Of a DNA stretch of 20,598 nucleotides, positions 1-9,101 are shown piece by piece. The notes under the pieces were generated by a model that saw nothing but the letters and a program-made list of their open reading frames with translations, searched no databases and was not told the origin of the DNA. How positions within the stretch are numbered: the first letter of the stretch is position 1; each line of letters starts with the position of its first letter. Source of the DNA: Funneliformis mosseae (lineage: Eukaryota > Glomeromycota > Glomeromycetes > Glomerales > Glomeraceae); the NCBI GenBank assembly GCA_910592005.1, contig CAJVPP010001354.1, forward strand, positions 1 to 20,598, in the 5' to 3' direction. The position numbers were made by a program, and so were the translations under genes.

Positions 1-836
1 TTTTTTTGAATGTAAAATAGACTATTGCATAATAAACTTTCTATTTTATTATTTTACTTATCATTTTTAATCATTTTAATATTTTACAGCTGATATAATA
101 TACTGATATATAAATTCTATAAAAAGAAATTAATCAACATGCATGTGATCAGAAATCTTACCTGGGGGTAAAGGAGTTAGTGTCTCTAATAAAATGATAT
201 TAGGTAATATATATCATTGCCCTAAAATATTATTTGATTAAAAAGTTAAAAATATCAATTGAATGATATTTTTATCATTCAATTGAAATAAATTAACTAA
301 ATTTTATTGATTTTATGTAATATTAAACTGAACTGAAATTGATCTGAACTGAAAATCTTCAGGTTAATTTGAACTGTCTTATTTCTATAAAGGTAAATTC
401 ATCGTGTTCAATATAAATAAGCTGGAGGATGATCCTTTTACAATTCAGCTAAGGTTTAACACTCCATTAAATCTGTAAAAGAAGATTGAGATAAGGCAAA
501 AATGTTAGAAAAAAAGTGCTCTTGACAATTCACTTTGTTCATGATCAGTATTAATAAATATTTTATAATATATTTATTTATCTTTTTTATTTTCAGAACA
601 CTGATTACTTTTTACATGAAAATAATTTAAGTTATGATACAGCTACTCAAAAAATATAAGCCTGATCATCAATTAATTTTAGATAACATAAATTTCTAAG
701 TACAGAAAAAACTTTTGCTGGTTTTTAAATAAAATTAAACTTAAATATCAATGCAAATCACATTACAATTATAACTTATATCACATAAAATAACATCTAT
801 TAAAAAATCACTAGCTCAAAACTTTATTAATATTGA
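1..836. other. AT-rich stretch, no gene seen
   Basis: I found no open frame with coding character on either strand and no RNA gene. The stretch is strongly AT-rich. It holds a 14-bp perfect hairpin (listed separately) and a run of short ctgaac-type repeats near 326-377. It borders the decayed repeat that starts at 837, and the similarity to the right-hand copy does not continue into this stretch. Confidence 0.6.
255..286. repeat. Perfect 14-bp inverted repeat with 4-nt loop
   Basis: The arm tcaattgaatgata (255-268) is followed by tttt and then by its exact reverse complement (273-286). No coding context was found. It could be a small palindromic element or a chance AT-rich palindrome; the length of the perfect stem argues against pure chance. 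Confidence 0.8.
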
Positions 837-856
837 TATATATTAGCTAATATATA
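837..856. repeat. 20-bp perfect palindrome at the end of repeat copy A
   Basis: TATATATTAGCTAATATATA reads the same on both strands. The same 20 bases occur at 20441-20460, at the equivalent end of the inverted copy. Similarity between the two copies runs up to this palindrome and was not seen beyond it, so it may mark the element boundary. Confidence 0.8.
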
Positions 857-1336
857 AGAAAAATGCCAACATGTATTTTATTAAATATTTCGCAGTTTGA
901 CATAAAGGAAAACATTATTATAATACTAGTTTCATCAATAAAACTATTAGAAAAATAATATTAGTATTATCCTTACCATAATAAATTTTCCCTTTTGATA
1001 TTGCAAGTTTTACTAACAAGTTTATTGAATTTAGAAGTATCTAGCGTTTTTTCTTTAATTGATGACTTCGTCTATAAACCTGAATTTTTAAGGTTACTGA
1101 TAAAAGTATCACAAGATTTTAATAAAATACTCTGTATATTTAATGAAACATAAAGTTAATATAAAGTAAATAAGTTTCTAATAATCGCAGATACTGATAT
1201 TTGTGCAATATGATTTATTGTATATATTCTATCTTCTTTTACAAGTACATAAAATATCTAATACATTGAAAATCTAAAATCTTAACTGAAAAATACACAG
1301 TCTTTCAAGACAATTTTTGAAAATGTTATTTGTCTT

Positions 1337-1500
1337 AACTAGTATTTTAGAATCATTAAATACATTAATAATTAAGCATAGATTTAACTAATACAAGATA
1401 GTTTTCATCTGCTATTATACTTTAATAATATTATTATTATATTCAGTATATAAAATTTAAATTTAAATTTATGTATAAGTTAATAAATTTATTAATAATC
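1337..1500. other. Insertion inside repeat copy A relative to copy B
   Basis: Copy B passes directly from the bases matching 1501-1508 (gatcag side) to those matching about 1330, while copy A has roughly 160 extra nt of almost pure AT here. It could be an insertion in A or a deletion in B. No terminal repeats or target duplication were recognised. Confidence 0.4.
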
Positions 1501-2290
1501 TGATCACTTCACTTACATAGATTACATTTACTGATTGAGATTGATAGTTAACTAAAATAACAAAGTCTGACTATTTCGTTCTTGAACCATCAAATTTCCT
1601 TATTTTACTTTCCAATAAGGCTGTGTTTAACCATTTTATTATATGGTTGTCAGAAACATAGAATGCATTTTTCATAATGCTGTCTAAATAATTTATTATT
1701 AGGGTTAATTTACTCAGATCATTTCTTATCTTTTTATATGACAGAGTTCTTATTAAGTCTTGGATCAAAATCTGAAATTATTCATCAATTCACTTTTTTT
1801 TACAAGCTTTATACAAAGTAATTTGATACTATTGATGCATAATTTGTTCAGACATATTTTGATATTACTTCTGTATATTTTCTCAATCTCTATATCTAAT
1901 CATAAAGATAATTCTAGTATATATTCTTGATGAGTTAGTTCCAATAAATTTAAACCAATACTTCAATCATTTTAATAGAGTAGGAGTTCAATATGAGAAT
2001 GAATATAGATGACAATGATAAGATTTTGTGAATGTGTAACTCAATATATAAACTCTTTTTATTAGCATGATAATATTGCTTCATTAATAAATGTTCTAAA
2101 TTTTTCTGATAAATTTATGCCATTTAAAAATAAATCAGATTCTGAACTCTCCAATAGTGCAAAGCTTTGATAAATATTAGTAATAATACTATTATTATCT
2201 TTAGTATCTTCTAATAAAGAATCTTTAAGAGAATATGGTTATTGAATTTCATTCTGTTCTAAAATATTACTATTTTCGTACTCTATTTTT

Positions 2291-3372
2291 GAAATGAAAA
2301 TGTAAAAGTAAGAAATATATTTGAATAGATAGTAGATAATAGGTAAATTATAAAGTGGTAAAAAATATGTGCATAAAAGAAATGTATAGAAGTAAAAATA
2401 GAAAATATATATAAAATAAAATGCATTAGTGTAGAAACTCAAGATTAAAATCTGTCGATATTTTAAGTGAACCACCACATATTCACCATTAAAGAGTCAA
2501 TCACTATAATAGTAATGCAAATACCATAATTTAAATCATCAGAAGAATTATATTTGATTCTCTATTATGAATCACAGATCATCATTTTCTAATTGCAGTC
2601 ATAAAATAAGTAGTGTAAGATCGATCATTTATGTAATATATAGGAAAAAAATCTGTTACAAATTTTTTATCAGGGATTTTAAAAATTCTGGATTTTACCA
2701 GAATTTATAATACTATATTAAGCACTGACTATAATAAAAGACATTTTAAATAATTGTTTAACGTGAATTTAACGAGTTTTTGCAATAAAAGGTATTTTAA
2801 CATAAGAGAATTTTTTTCTCTACTTATATTTGAATTTAAAATATTATTATAAATAATGTAGTTATTTCATAATATACTTCTTTTTTTATATCATACACTA
2901 CGTAAATAGTTGATCTTATATTACTGGTTTCTGTAAAAAGTGTGAATGATTTTCTGAATGAGTATGATAAAATCATATTTTTTTTAATCTTATTTATAGT
3001 GACAAATTTTTATTCTGAATAATCAGCAATATGTTATTGTACGTGTATAAATTTATATCTAATCCAATAATTTTTTTACTTAACGCGTATTTCAATTTTA
3101 ATTACTATGCGCAAAAAATCATCACTAAACCAGTGGTTACAGTCTGGTGTTATTAAACAAAATATTAAGAATACACTTGATTTCACTCTAGATACTTTAT
3201 ATTGAATTTGTTAACTAAATGTTATTTGTGAGACCATTTTACATTCTCTCAAATATAATCTTCAAAATAATCTGACCTTCTAACAAAAGCAACAAGAACA
3301 CTCTAAAATACACAATTGGTTTCAGGAATAATAGAAAAAGCAAATCCCAATAATCTTTAAAAAAATGCATGT
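2291..3372. other. AT-rich stretch, no gene seen
   Basis: No convincing coding region, RNA gene or long repeat was found. The only sizeable open frame (minus strand, around 2239-2478) is dominated by Tyr, Phe, Ile and Leu, as expected from random AT-rich DNA, although its last part overlaps the end of repeat copy A. Confidence 0.55.
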
Positions 3373-4097
3373 TTATTCATTTGCAGATACTATTCAACTA
3401 TCAACGTCATAGGTTCCTCTGATAAAATTGCAGATTTTTCTAATAATATTACAGGCTCCCTTAATAACATTACAAGCTTTTATAATAACATTGAAGTACC
3501 TATGAATCCTCATCTCTACCTATAAAGTGAATATATTCTTTCTTTAAAGCGGAGTAAGGTAGTGTTGTTATGAGACATTAATAGAACACTGATGGGATAT
3601 AAATAGGACAGAGGATATTTGAGACATAATATAAGACAGGTTGAAACATATAGCTGGGACAACAAATCTTTGAAACATCAAAAATGGACATTACTAGAAC
3701 AAGATACTGTGGTTGAAACTTTTTTAACGTTTGCAGAAAAAGCTTTTACAACTTTCTTATTAAGTATAAAGACAAAGTTTTCCTATATATTTGTAAAAAA
3801 TTTCACTTTTAAGCAGAACTTACCAATTAGTAAAGCTTTTCAGAATGCTAATATTCTGTATATATTAAAATTCATAATTAAAAATATTAAAATATTCTTA
3901 AAAGAAAAAGCATTTCATAGTTTTTATAAATCTAACCCTATTGAACTTCTAAAAGATTTTAAAAAAGATGTATTTTAAGTCAACTATTGAGAAAGACTAT
4001 ATAATCAACCTATCTGAACCTGACCCAAGCAATTTAAACGTCAAATTTATGAAATCATCAAAAGAAAAAAAGCAGAAAATAAAACATTATAAAAAAA

Positions 4098-4181
4098 ATG
4101 AATAATGTGAAACTAAAGATTGTGAAAAGGAAAGAGTCTGAGAAATTAGAGATTGTGGAACGAAAGGAGTCTAAAAAATAA
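4098..4181 (+). repeat. Tandem 11-12-residue coding repeat
   Basis: An ATG-initiated 27-codon frame carries two tandem copies of a charged unit, LKIVKRKESEK followed by LEIVERKESKK, then a stop. At DNA level the units share gattgtg and gagtct blocks. Low-complexity charged repeats like this are usually part of a longer protein; here upstream in-frame stops isolate it. Confidence 0.6.
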
Positions 4182-4385
4182 CAACTGATTTATAATTTAG
4201 AAAAAGCATTATGTTTGGAATGTGTATGTAATATAAGGGCGTCTTGGAATATGTCTAATTGCAAGTATATTTTATATATTTATCTTTGCTATCTAATTTT
4301 CAAATTTTAAAGTGATTTTATTTTATTTTTTTATAATAGATACAAGAAACCCACCTTTAGAGATTGGAATCAGTAAAAATTCTTT

Positions 4386-4424
4386 AACCAGTTAATAACT
4401 GTTTAAAATATTTGTTAACTGGTT
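4386..4424. repeat. 10-bp inverted repeat
   Basis: The arm aaccagttaa (4386-4395) is matched by ttaactggtt (4415-4424) with a 19-nt AT-rich loop. No function is evident. Confidence 0.7.
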
Positions 4425-4723
4425 TCAATCTACTGCCTTTTCTGTAGATATAACACTATCTGGATCATTAACTTAGGACAAATCTTTCGCTAATCTCTTA
4501 TAATTTATATGCATATCAGGTTTGATGATGTTAAAACATGTCTTGGCAAATTATATCACAAAGTTTCTATTATTTTCATGGGTATGATGAGGTTATCATT
4601 AATTCACAATCATAGATAGCTAATGAAATCTTATATGACAAGGCTTTCATTTAAATATTATGATGATGGTATACAAAGTAATTTTCCTTTTAAAATACTA
4701 GCACTTCTTTTAATTTGGAGGCG

Positions 4724-4786
4724 GATCTAAGAAAATCAGTCTGAACTTAATAAATTATTAGAATCGAACTTTGATTTTCTTAGATC
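4724..4786. repeat. 15-bp perfect inverted repeat inside the coding relic
   Basis: The arm gatctaagaaaatca (4724-4738) has its exact complement at 4772-4786, with a 33-nt loop. Outside the arms ggag (4717-4720) and ctcc (4789-4792) pair again after a small mismatch. The right arm lies in the coding-like piece FDFLRSAP, so the left arm looks like a small inverted duplication of it. Confidence 0.75.
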
Positions 4787-5289
4787 AGCTCCCAATGATC
4801 TTATTGATGATATTATAGTTAGGTGAAGAATTGGGCAGTTGTAAATCAAAATATATATGACGGTGTTGGCAGAAATTTAGAAGTAGACAATATTCTAAGT
4901 AACAATCTGGCAAATATTGTTAAAAATAATTTTTATTTAGCTATTTATGCTCAAATTGGTAAGAAATATATAAGTACAATTTTTCATCTCCATTGTTGAG
5001 CTTTAATTTATATATATTTTTCTGAACAGGTAAAGCGTTTACAGTTGATACAGAAGCCATTTGTTACAATTATGGAAAATTTTCAGGAAAAACATGCAGT
5101 TAATAGAATAGTGGCATTTGGATTGTTGAACTTTTATGAGGAGAGAACTTCCGAGTTTGAAGCAATGCAATCTTTGGTGTGTACAAGTGATGATCCTTTT
5201 TCAAGAGAAGCAAGTAGCGGAAATATTAAGAGAGCAATTTATTATCACGCATGTTACCGGGATATTCGGGCGACCGATCACTAGAACTC

Positions 5290-5293
<4 letters not shown>

Positions 5294-5322
<29 letters not shown>
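5294..5322 (+). repeat. Poly(A) run of 29
   Basis: An uninterrupted run of 29 A follows the last coding-like piece (stop at 5282-5284) and precedes a GC-rich island. On the plus strand it could be the 3' tail of a retroposed sequence. On the minus strand it is a long T run just downstream of the island, as a Pol III terminator would be. Confidence 0.8.
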
Positions 5323-5325
<3 letters not shown>

Positions 5326-5329
5326 TTTC

Positions 5330-5435
5330 ATGAGTGAGGGATTGGCATCCCTGGTACTTGCCGTAGGTAGGAGTCCCTATCGATAGGTAACACTGCGATA
5401 GATCCTAATTCAGCACCAGCCAAGTGCTTAGCTAC
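5330..5435 (-). other. GC-rich structured island; Pol III-like boxes (candidate SINE or small RNA)
   Basis: About 105 bp near 50% GC stand out sharply from the flanking AT-rich DNA and hold no frame. On the minus strand, TAGCTAAGCACTTGG (5434-5420) resembles a tRNA A box and can fold as AGCAC/GTGCT with a GG-bearing loop, like a D arm. CTATCGATAGG begins 48 nt later, in the place of a B box, though its match is weak. The plus strand has two perfect hairpins, GGGATTGGCATCCC (5338-5351) and CCTATCGATAGG (5376-5387). On the minus strand the island runs into the T run at 5322-5294. A second island at 17926-18065 has the same box spacing. Whether this is transcribed is unknown. Confidence 0.35.
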
Positions 5436-5964
5436 AAAAATTTATATTTTTAAATTTTTACTCACTTGTTATACATTAAACTTTTATGTTTAGTTTCAAT
5501 TTTTATTAAACTTTTGAGGGACTTGGAATTTTTTTCGGTGGTGATGCTTATTTGTCACGCAATGGTATGTTATAAATAAGCATAATCAATTATCAGAACT
5601 GGGGGTAAATTAGTAAATTCAAAGTATTATTATTTACTTAATCTATTTATTTTAATTGCTAATTATTTATTTCGATGAGTTTAATCAAAAGCTTTTGTTA
5701 GTAAATTTGTCTTAGTTATCTATTACAAGAATGATTATAAAAGGAATCAAATTTAAGAATACTACCATTTTGTTAAGATAAAACCTCTAAATACATTTTG
5801 AAAATTATGTCGAAGAAAAAAAAAATCTGAATTTATGTTACGTGATACATAAATTAGATTGTTTATTGATGGTGTAACAAAGGCCTAAAAGTCTGACAAT
5901 TTTAAAGTCTCGTATTTGACTTATCGGACTGTAATATACAACATAGAAATAACTCTTTATAAAA
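5436..5964. other. Upstream region of ARL2
   Basis: No gene was found in these 529 bp. The segment holds a 10-bp hairpin (5544-5583) and AT-rich sequence leading to the ARL2 start. I see no clear TATA box at a fixed distance from the ATG. Confidence 0.5.
5544..5583. repeat. 10-bp inverted repeat
   Basis: The arm atgcttattt (5544-5553) pairs with aaataagcat (5574-5583) across a 20-nt loop. It lies about 380 bp upstream of the ARL2 start; no role is evident. Confidence 0.65.
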
Positions 5965-6833
5965 ATGGGGTTATTATTTATTTTGCGAAAACTACGTCAG
6001 AAGGAAAAGGAAATGAGGATACTGGTACTGTAAGTAAAACAACGATTCTGTGAGATTTTATTAAATTTTTCGATTTAATTAATTGATCAATAATTATAGT
6101 GGTTTAGACAACGCTGGTAAAACTACTATAATAAAGCGATTAAATGGTGAAGAAATTGACACAATTTCGCCTACTTTAGGTTTTAATATTAAGACGTTGG
6201 AACACAATGAGTAAAAATTATTTCACTTCCGATTTTCCTTTATATTCACGTATTTTATTAATATCTTTGTGGAATTTAGATTCAAATTACATGTATTTGA
6301 TGTTGGTGGACAAAAATCTATTAGATCATATTGGCGAAATTATTTTGAACAAACTGATGGTGTAATTTGGGTCGTGGATAGTGCTGATAGGATGAGATTA
6401 GAAGACACAAAAAATGAATTGAAGTCCTTATTACAAGAAGAAGTATAGTTAATTTAGATCCGTGTGTATATATCTCTTTGTTAAATAATATAACTGAACT
6501 TTCTTATTTTTTTTTTTTTAAAAAAAAAAAAATTAAATTAAATTATAGCGATTAGCAGGTGCTTCACTATTGGTTTTTGCAAATAAACAAGATCTCCCAG
6601 GAGCTTTAACCGATGATCAAATACGCGAGGTATAATTGGGAATGTCGCGACATTTTAATACTTTAAACAAAGATTCTTATAAATTTTTTTGATTTTAGGG
6701 ACTTGAACTTGATTCTATAGTAACACATCACTGGGCTATTCAAGCTTGTAGTGCAGTAACGGGAGAAAATTTACTTCGTGGAATGGATTGGATCGTTGAT
6801 GATATATCATCTAGAATTTTTTTATTCGATTAA
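5965..6833 (+). CDS. ARL2: ADP-ribosylation factor-like protein 2 (ARL2)
   Basis: This is a small Arf-family GTPase that in other eukaryotes works with tubulin cofactor D in tubulin folding and with the cargo-release pathway for lipidated proteins. Exons are 5965-6029, 6100-6210, 6280-6442, 6549-6629 and 6699-6833, giving 184 residues, the usual ARL2 length. Visible motifs are the start [18 protein letters not shown] with Gly2, the P-loop GLDNAGKT (23-30), switch I Thr47 in SPTLGFN, switch II DVGGQ (66-70), NKQD (125-128) and CSAV (157-160). The family signature RSYWRNYFE and the end DDISSRIF support ARL2 over ARL3 or Arf. One oddity is Phe65, where the family nearly always has Trp just before DVGGQ. 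Intron 3 contains back-to-back poly(T) and poly(A) runs. It is convergent with RPL28. Confidence 0.95.
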
Positions 6834-6986
6834 TATTTAGATTTCTGTAAAGTTTGTAAACTATTGTGGGATAGATTTGCTCTTTTAGAATAGACACTAA
6901 TAAGTTAAGCAACTTTTTATTTCTTCACTTTTTTTTTTCTTTTGTTTTTGGGTAATCCAACTATTTTCTCTTTTAGAAAAGAATTA

Positions 6987-6992
6987 TTTATT
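6987..6992 (-). terminator. Candidate poly(A) signal of RPL28
   Basis: AATAAA on the minus strand, about 65 nt past the RPL28 stop. It is motif-based only. Confidence 0.35.
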
Positions 6993-7033
6993 ATATTATA
7001 ATCACCATTTCAAACTTCTCTTTTTAAAAAGGG

Positions 7034-7039
7034 AATAAA
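7034..7039 (+). terminator. Candidate poly(A) signal of ARL2
   Basis: AATAAA on the plus strand, 200 nt past the ARL2 stop and only 18 bp from the end of the convergent RPL28 coding region. If used, the two 3' UTRs overlap. Confidence 0.3.
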
Positions 7040-7056
7040 TATATATAAGAGTATCA

Positions 7057-7862
7057 TTATTTTTGTTTCTTGCTATGACGACGACCAGTTTTGCCTGCAT
7101 GAACTTTGACAGGTTTTTGAGATTGATAAATGGAAGAGATACGAGCCAAAGCATTCTAATATAGAGAGGAAAAAGCGAATTAGTAAAAGATGTGTATCAA
7201 GTTTGAATCACGTGTGCCATAAGTTCAAAAAAGACAAATATTATTTCATTCTTGAAAAGGGTTCATTATAGCAATTAAATTTACACCCAATCTTTCACCA
7301 ATAAATAAAAAAAAAGTGGGCTCTAGCAAATTTGCATATGAAAATTATAAAATAAATCCTTAATTCTCACCTTTCTTAAATCAGGACGATAATGAGATCT
7401 AGTAAAATGATTAGTAAAACTTTTTGCTGATCTACGAATACCTTTAGTAAGTACAACTTTATTAATAGATTTTGCCGGTCGAAAAGAAGCTGCTTGGGTT
7501 TTTTTCGTAACGACAGCTACACCTCTATCATCTGGACCAGCTGTTACTCCAATTGCCTATAAATTTTTTTTTTTTTTTTTTTTTTTTGGTTTAATTTAAA
7601 TAAAATCTTTAGCATTTAAGGATGAATTTTGATAGAAATAAATACCTTCGAATTAGCAAGTCCTGAATATTTGAATGAGTTCAAATTTGTCAAATTGTTT
7701 GGTTCGGAGGTAAATTCTGCGCCATTACGTTTTACCAAGAATGAATTCCTATTCCTGAGAAGAAGCCTATATCAAATATATATAAATTAATTAGAATAAC
7801 ACTTAATTATTTATAATCGATCAGTTCTTTAACTAAATTTACCAAATTAAATCATCCGACAT
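7057..7862 (-). CDS. RPL28: 60S ribosomal protein L28 (eL28)
   Basis: This is a structural protein of the large cytosolic ribosomal subunit. On the minus strand the exons are 7862-7843, 7766-7646, 7556-7371 and 7155-7057, coding for 141 residues, close to the usual 137 or so of the family. The start reads MSDDLIW followed by LLLRNRNSFLVKRNG, then FTSEPNNLTNLNSFKYSGL, the typical eL28 N-terminal half. The third exon ends with SHYRPDLRK, and the C terminus is basic (GKTGRRHSKKQK), as expected for an rRNA-binding protein. The Trp7 codon is split by the first intron. The family is absent from Saccharomyces cerevisiae but present in many other fungi. It shares a 318-bp divergent promoter region with NDUFB8. 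Confidence 0.93.
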
Positions 7863-8180
7863 TTTTTCTCTAAAGAATTATTATTTTTATTTAGTAAAAA
7901 ATTTCTGTTTAATTCATCACATCATCACATCATAATATCTTTATAATATAATTAACACTTGCTTATTGAATTTTTTTAAAAATCCGTAATTGCGAAAGAG
8001 GAGGAAGAATCAAAAGAGAATTTCAAAAAAAAAAAAAAAAATAAATTATAGATTTTTGATCGATTTGTAATTGGTTTAAAAGAATTCATTTAATTAGTCA
8101 TGTGACATGTGCATCAAAAAAATTATATATAAAAGGATCGATTCATTACTTTAACTCATTATTTTTTTTCTCTTACAATA
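7863..8180. promoter_or_regulatory. Divergent promoter region RPL28/NDUFB8
   Basis: The 318 bp lie between two outward-facing start codons. They contain a good TATA element for NDUFB8 (8126-8134), tandem atcatcac repeats near 7917-7932 on the RPL28 side and A runs near 8026-8041. The repeats and A runs are only candidates for control elements. Confidence 0.5.
8126..8134 (+). promoter_or_regulatory. TATA box of NDUFB8
   Basis: TATATAAAA followed by GG lies 46 bp before the NDUFB8 ATG, which places a transcription start about 15-20 bp before the ATG. Confidence 0.5.
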
Positions 8181-8896
8181 ATGCTACCACGTTTAATATT
8201 ACCACAACATGGTCGTTCTACTACCTTATTGATTCGACGAAAATGTTTGCCAGTTTTTTCTCATGTATATCATAATCAACAAATAGCTAATTATAAATCA
8301 GCACCTGGTAAAATTCGTGTACAAGACCCATTAATTGGTGATTATCCTAATTTACCTTTTGAATCACGTTTAAACAGGCCTGCTCTTGGATGGGATGATC
8401 AACAAAGTAGAATAAATTTAGATGAACCTGTAAGAAACATATTTCTAAGATGAAAGTATGAATTAAATTTTAAAATTAATTTTTTTTTTTTTCCCCAAAA
8501 GATTCATGAAGAAGAAGATGCTTTAAGTGTGTGGAGTCTTGATATTTATAATTATAAAAATTCTACCGCTTTAAAAAGTCTCGGTATTTTTTTCTCTAGT
8601 GTTGGTTTATTTGGAATCGTCATAGCAAAAACTATGCCTGAAAATCCTACGGTAATTTGTTTTTATTTATTTTATTTATTTGATTAAATAATTAGAATAA
8701 ATTAAATTAGATACTAAATTATGCTTATTAGGAGAGGAGGACTTATCCTTATGAAGGATTACGTGTTGAATTAGGAAGCGATCCACTTAATCCAGAAGAC
8801 AAAAGTCAAGCTGTATGTTTTAATTCAATATTTTTCTTTTCTTTTAAAAAAGTTAATTACATTTTTCCCTTTTATTAGGCACCCAGTGAAGATTAA
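8181..8896 (+). CDS. NDUFB8: NADH:ubiquinone oxidoreductase subunit NDUFB8 (ASHI)
   Basis: This is an accessory subunit of the membrane arm of mitochondrial complex I. Exons are 8181-8429, 8502-8651, 8732-8812 and 8879-8896, giving 165 residues; the last coding exon adds only APSED and the stop. The N terminus is basic with hydroxylated residues (MLPRLILPQHGRSTTLLIRR), fitting a mitochondrial presequence. Family hallmarks in order are GDYPNLP, a Trp-Asp segment (ALGWDDQQSRINLDEP), a His/Trp-rich stretch ending SLDIYN, one hydrophobic membrane helix at about residues 110-126, and the C-terminal RRTYPYEGLRVELGSDP, equivalent to the YPYNNL...GGDP motif of animal NDUFB8. The presence of this gene implies a complex I-containing respiratory chain. 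It is convergent with the unrecognised gene at 9102-11503. Confidence 0.88.
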
Positions 8897-8969
8897 TTAG
8901 GTGTTTACTACTTTGTATTATTTAATTATATATAACAACAGGTGTATTTAATATAAGTAACTGAGATTT

Positions 8970-8975
8970 AATAAA
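8970..8975 (+). terminator. Candidate poly(A) signal of NDUFB8
   Basis: AATAAA lies 74 nt past the NDUFB8 stop. It is motif-based only. Confidence 0.4.
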
Positions 8976-9101
8976 TATTTCAGTATAAAAATTAAAAACA
9001 AAACGTAGCATAATATTTTTATTATCCAGTAGAAAAGTACTTAAGGATCTTCTCCCTATTTACTATTGACAAATATAGTTTACACATCATTAAAATCCAT
9101 A

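Larger units (their letters stand above)
837..2290 (-). pseudogene. Decayed repeated gene, copy A (unknown family)
   Basis: Read on the minus strand, this region aligns with the plus-strand copy at about 19270-20460, so the two are inverted copies of one element. The clearest block is the open stretch 1571-1768, whose translation begins IQDLIRTLSYKKIRN and lacks an ATG (the codon there is TTG). Across those 195 nt I counted 23 differences from copy B, of which 21 are transitions. Frames are broken elsewhere by stops and indels, and about 160 nt near 1337-1500 have no counterpart in copy B, while copy B lacks sequence present at about 1000-1190. Near the 5' end (minus strand, 2140-2290) the decoded residues are rich in Ser, Asp and Glu. 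I do not recognise the family. It is probably a dispersed multicopy gene or part of a transposon, not a working gene. Confidence 0.65.
3373..5290 (+). pseudogene. Fragmented coding relic of unknown family
   Basis: Several plus-strand pieces look coding but do not join into one frame. Piece 1 (about 3391-3519) has repeated Asn-Asn-Ile motifs (SNNITGSLNNITSFYNNIE). Piece 2 (3622-3978) is open for 119 codons without an ATG and is Lys/Phe-rich. Piece 3 (4098-4181) is a 27-residue Lys/Glu repeat. Piece 4 (about 4731-4825) reads LLESNFDFLRSAPNDLIDD. Piece 5 (about 4855-4953) reads GRNLEVDNILSNNLANIV. Piece 6 (5030-5284) contains NRIVAFGLLNFYEERTSEF and DDPFSREASSGNIKRAIYYH, is unusually free of low-complexity bias and has higher GC near its end. 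Stops separate the pieces. Piece 6 ends 9 nt before a 29-base poly(A) run. I do not recognise the protein. It may be one decayed gene with introns, or several fragments of a multicopy family; the grouping is inference. Confidence 0.35.

Noticed and set aside
157..165. CTTACCTGG resembling the 5' end of U1 snRNA
   Set aside because: The following sequence has no U1 stem-loops, Sm site or further similarity. A shared ctgggggtaaa also occurs at 5599-5609, so it is more likely a small repeat or chance.
1571..1768. 65-codon minus-strand frame as an intact gene
   Set aside because: It starts at TTG and is one block of a longer decayed repeat whose other copy has stops in the same block.
3619..3978. 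119-codon open frame as an intact gene
   Set aside because: It begins with TTG, not ATG, in a eukaryotic genome, has no recognisable splice extension and lies among broken frames. It is treated as part of a relic.
5330..5435. Calling the GC-rich island a tRNA or 5S rRNA gene
   Set aside because: It has no acceptor stem or anticodon arm that folds properly, the B box is poor, and the match to 5S is limited to a short A-box-like segment.
6510..6534. T-run/A-run foldback in ARL2 intron 3 as a regulatory hairpin
   Set aside because: Adjacent homopolymer runs are common in this AT-rich sequence and lie inside an ordinary GT-AG intron.
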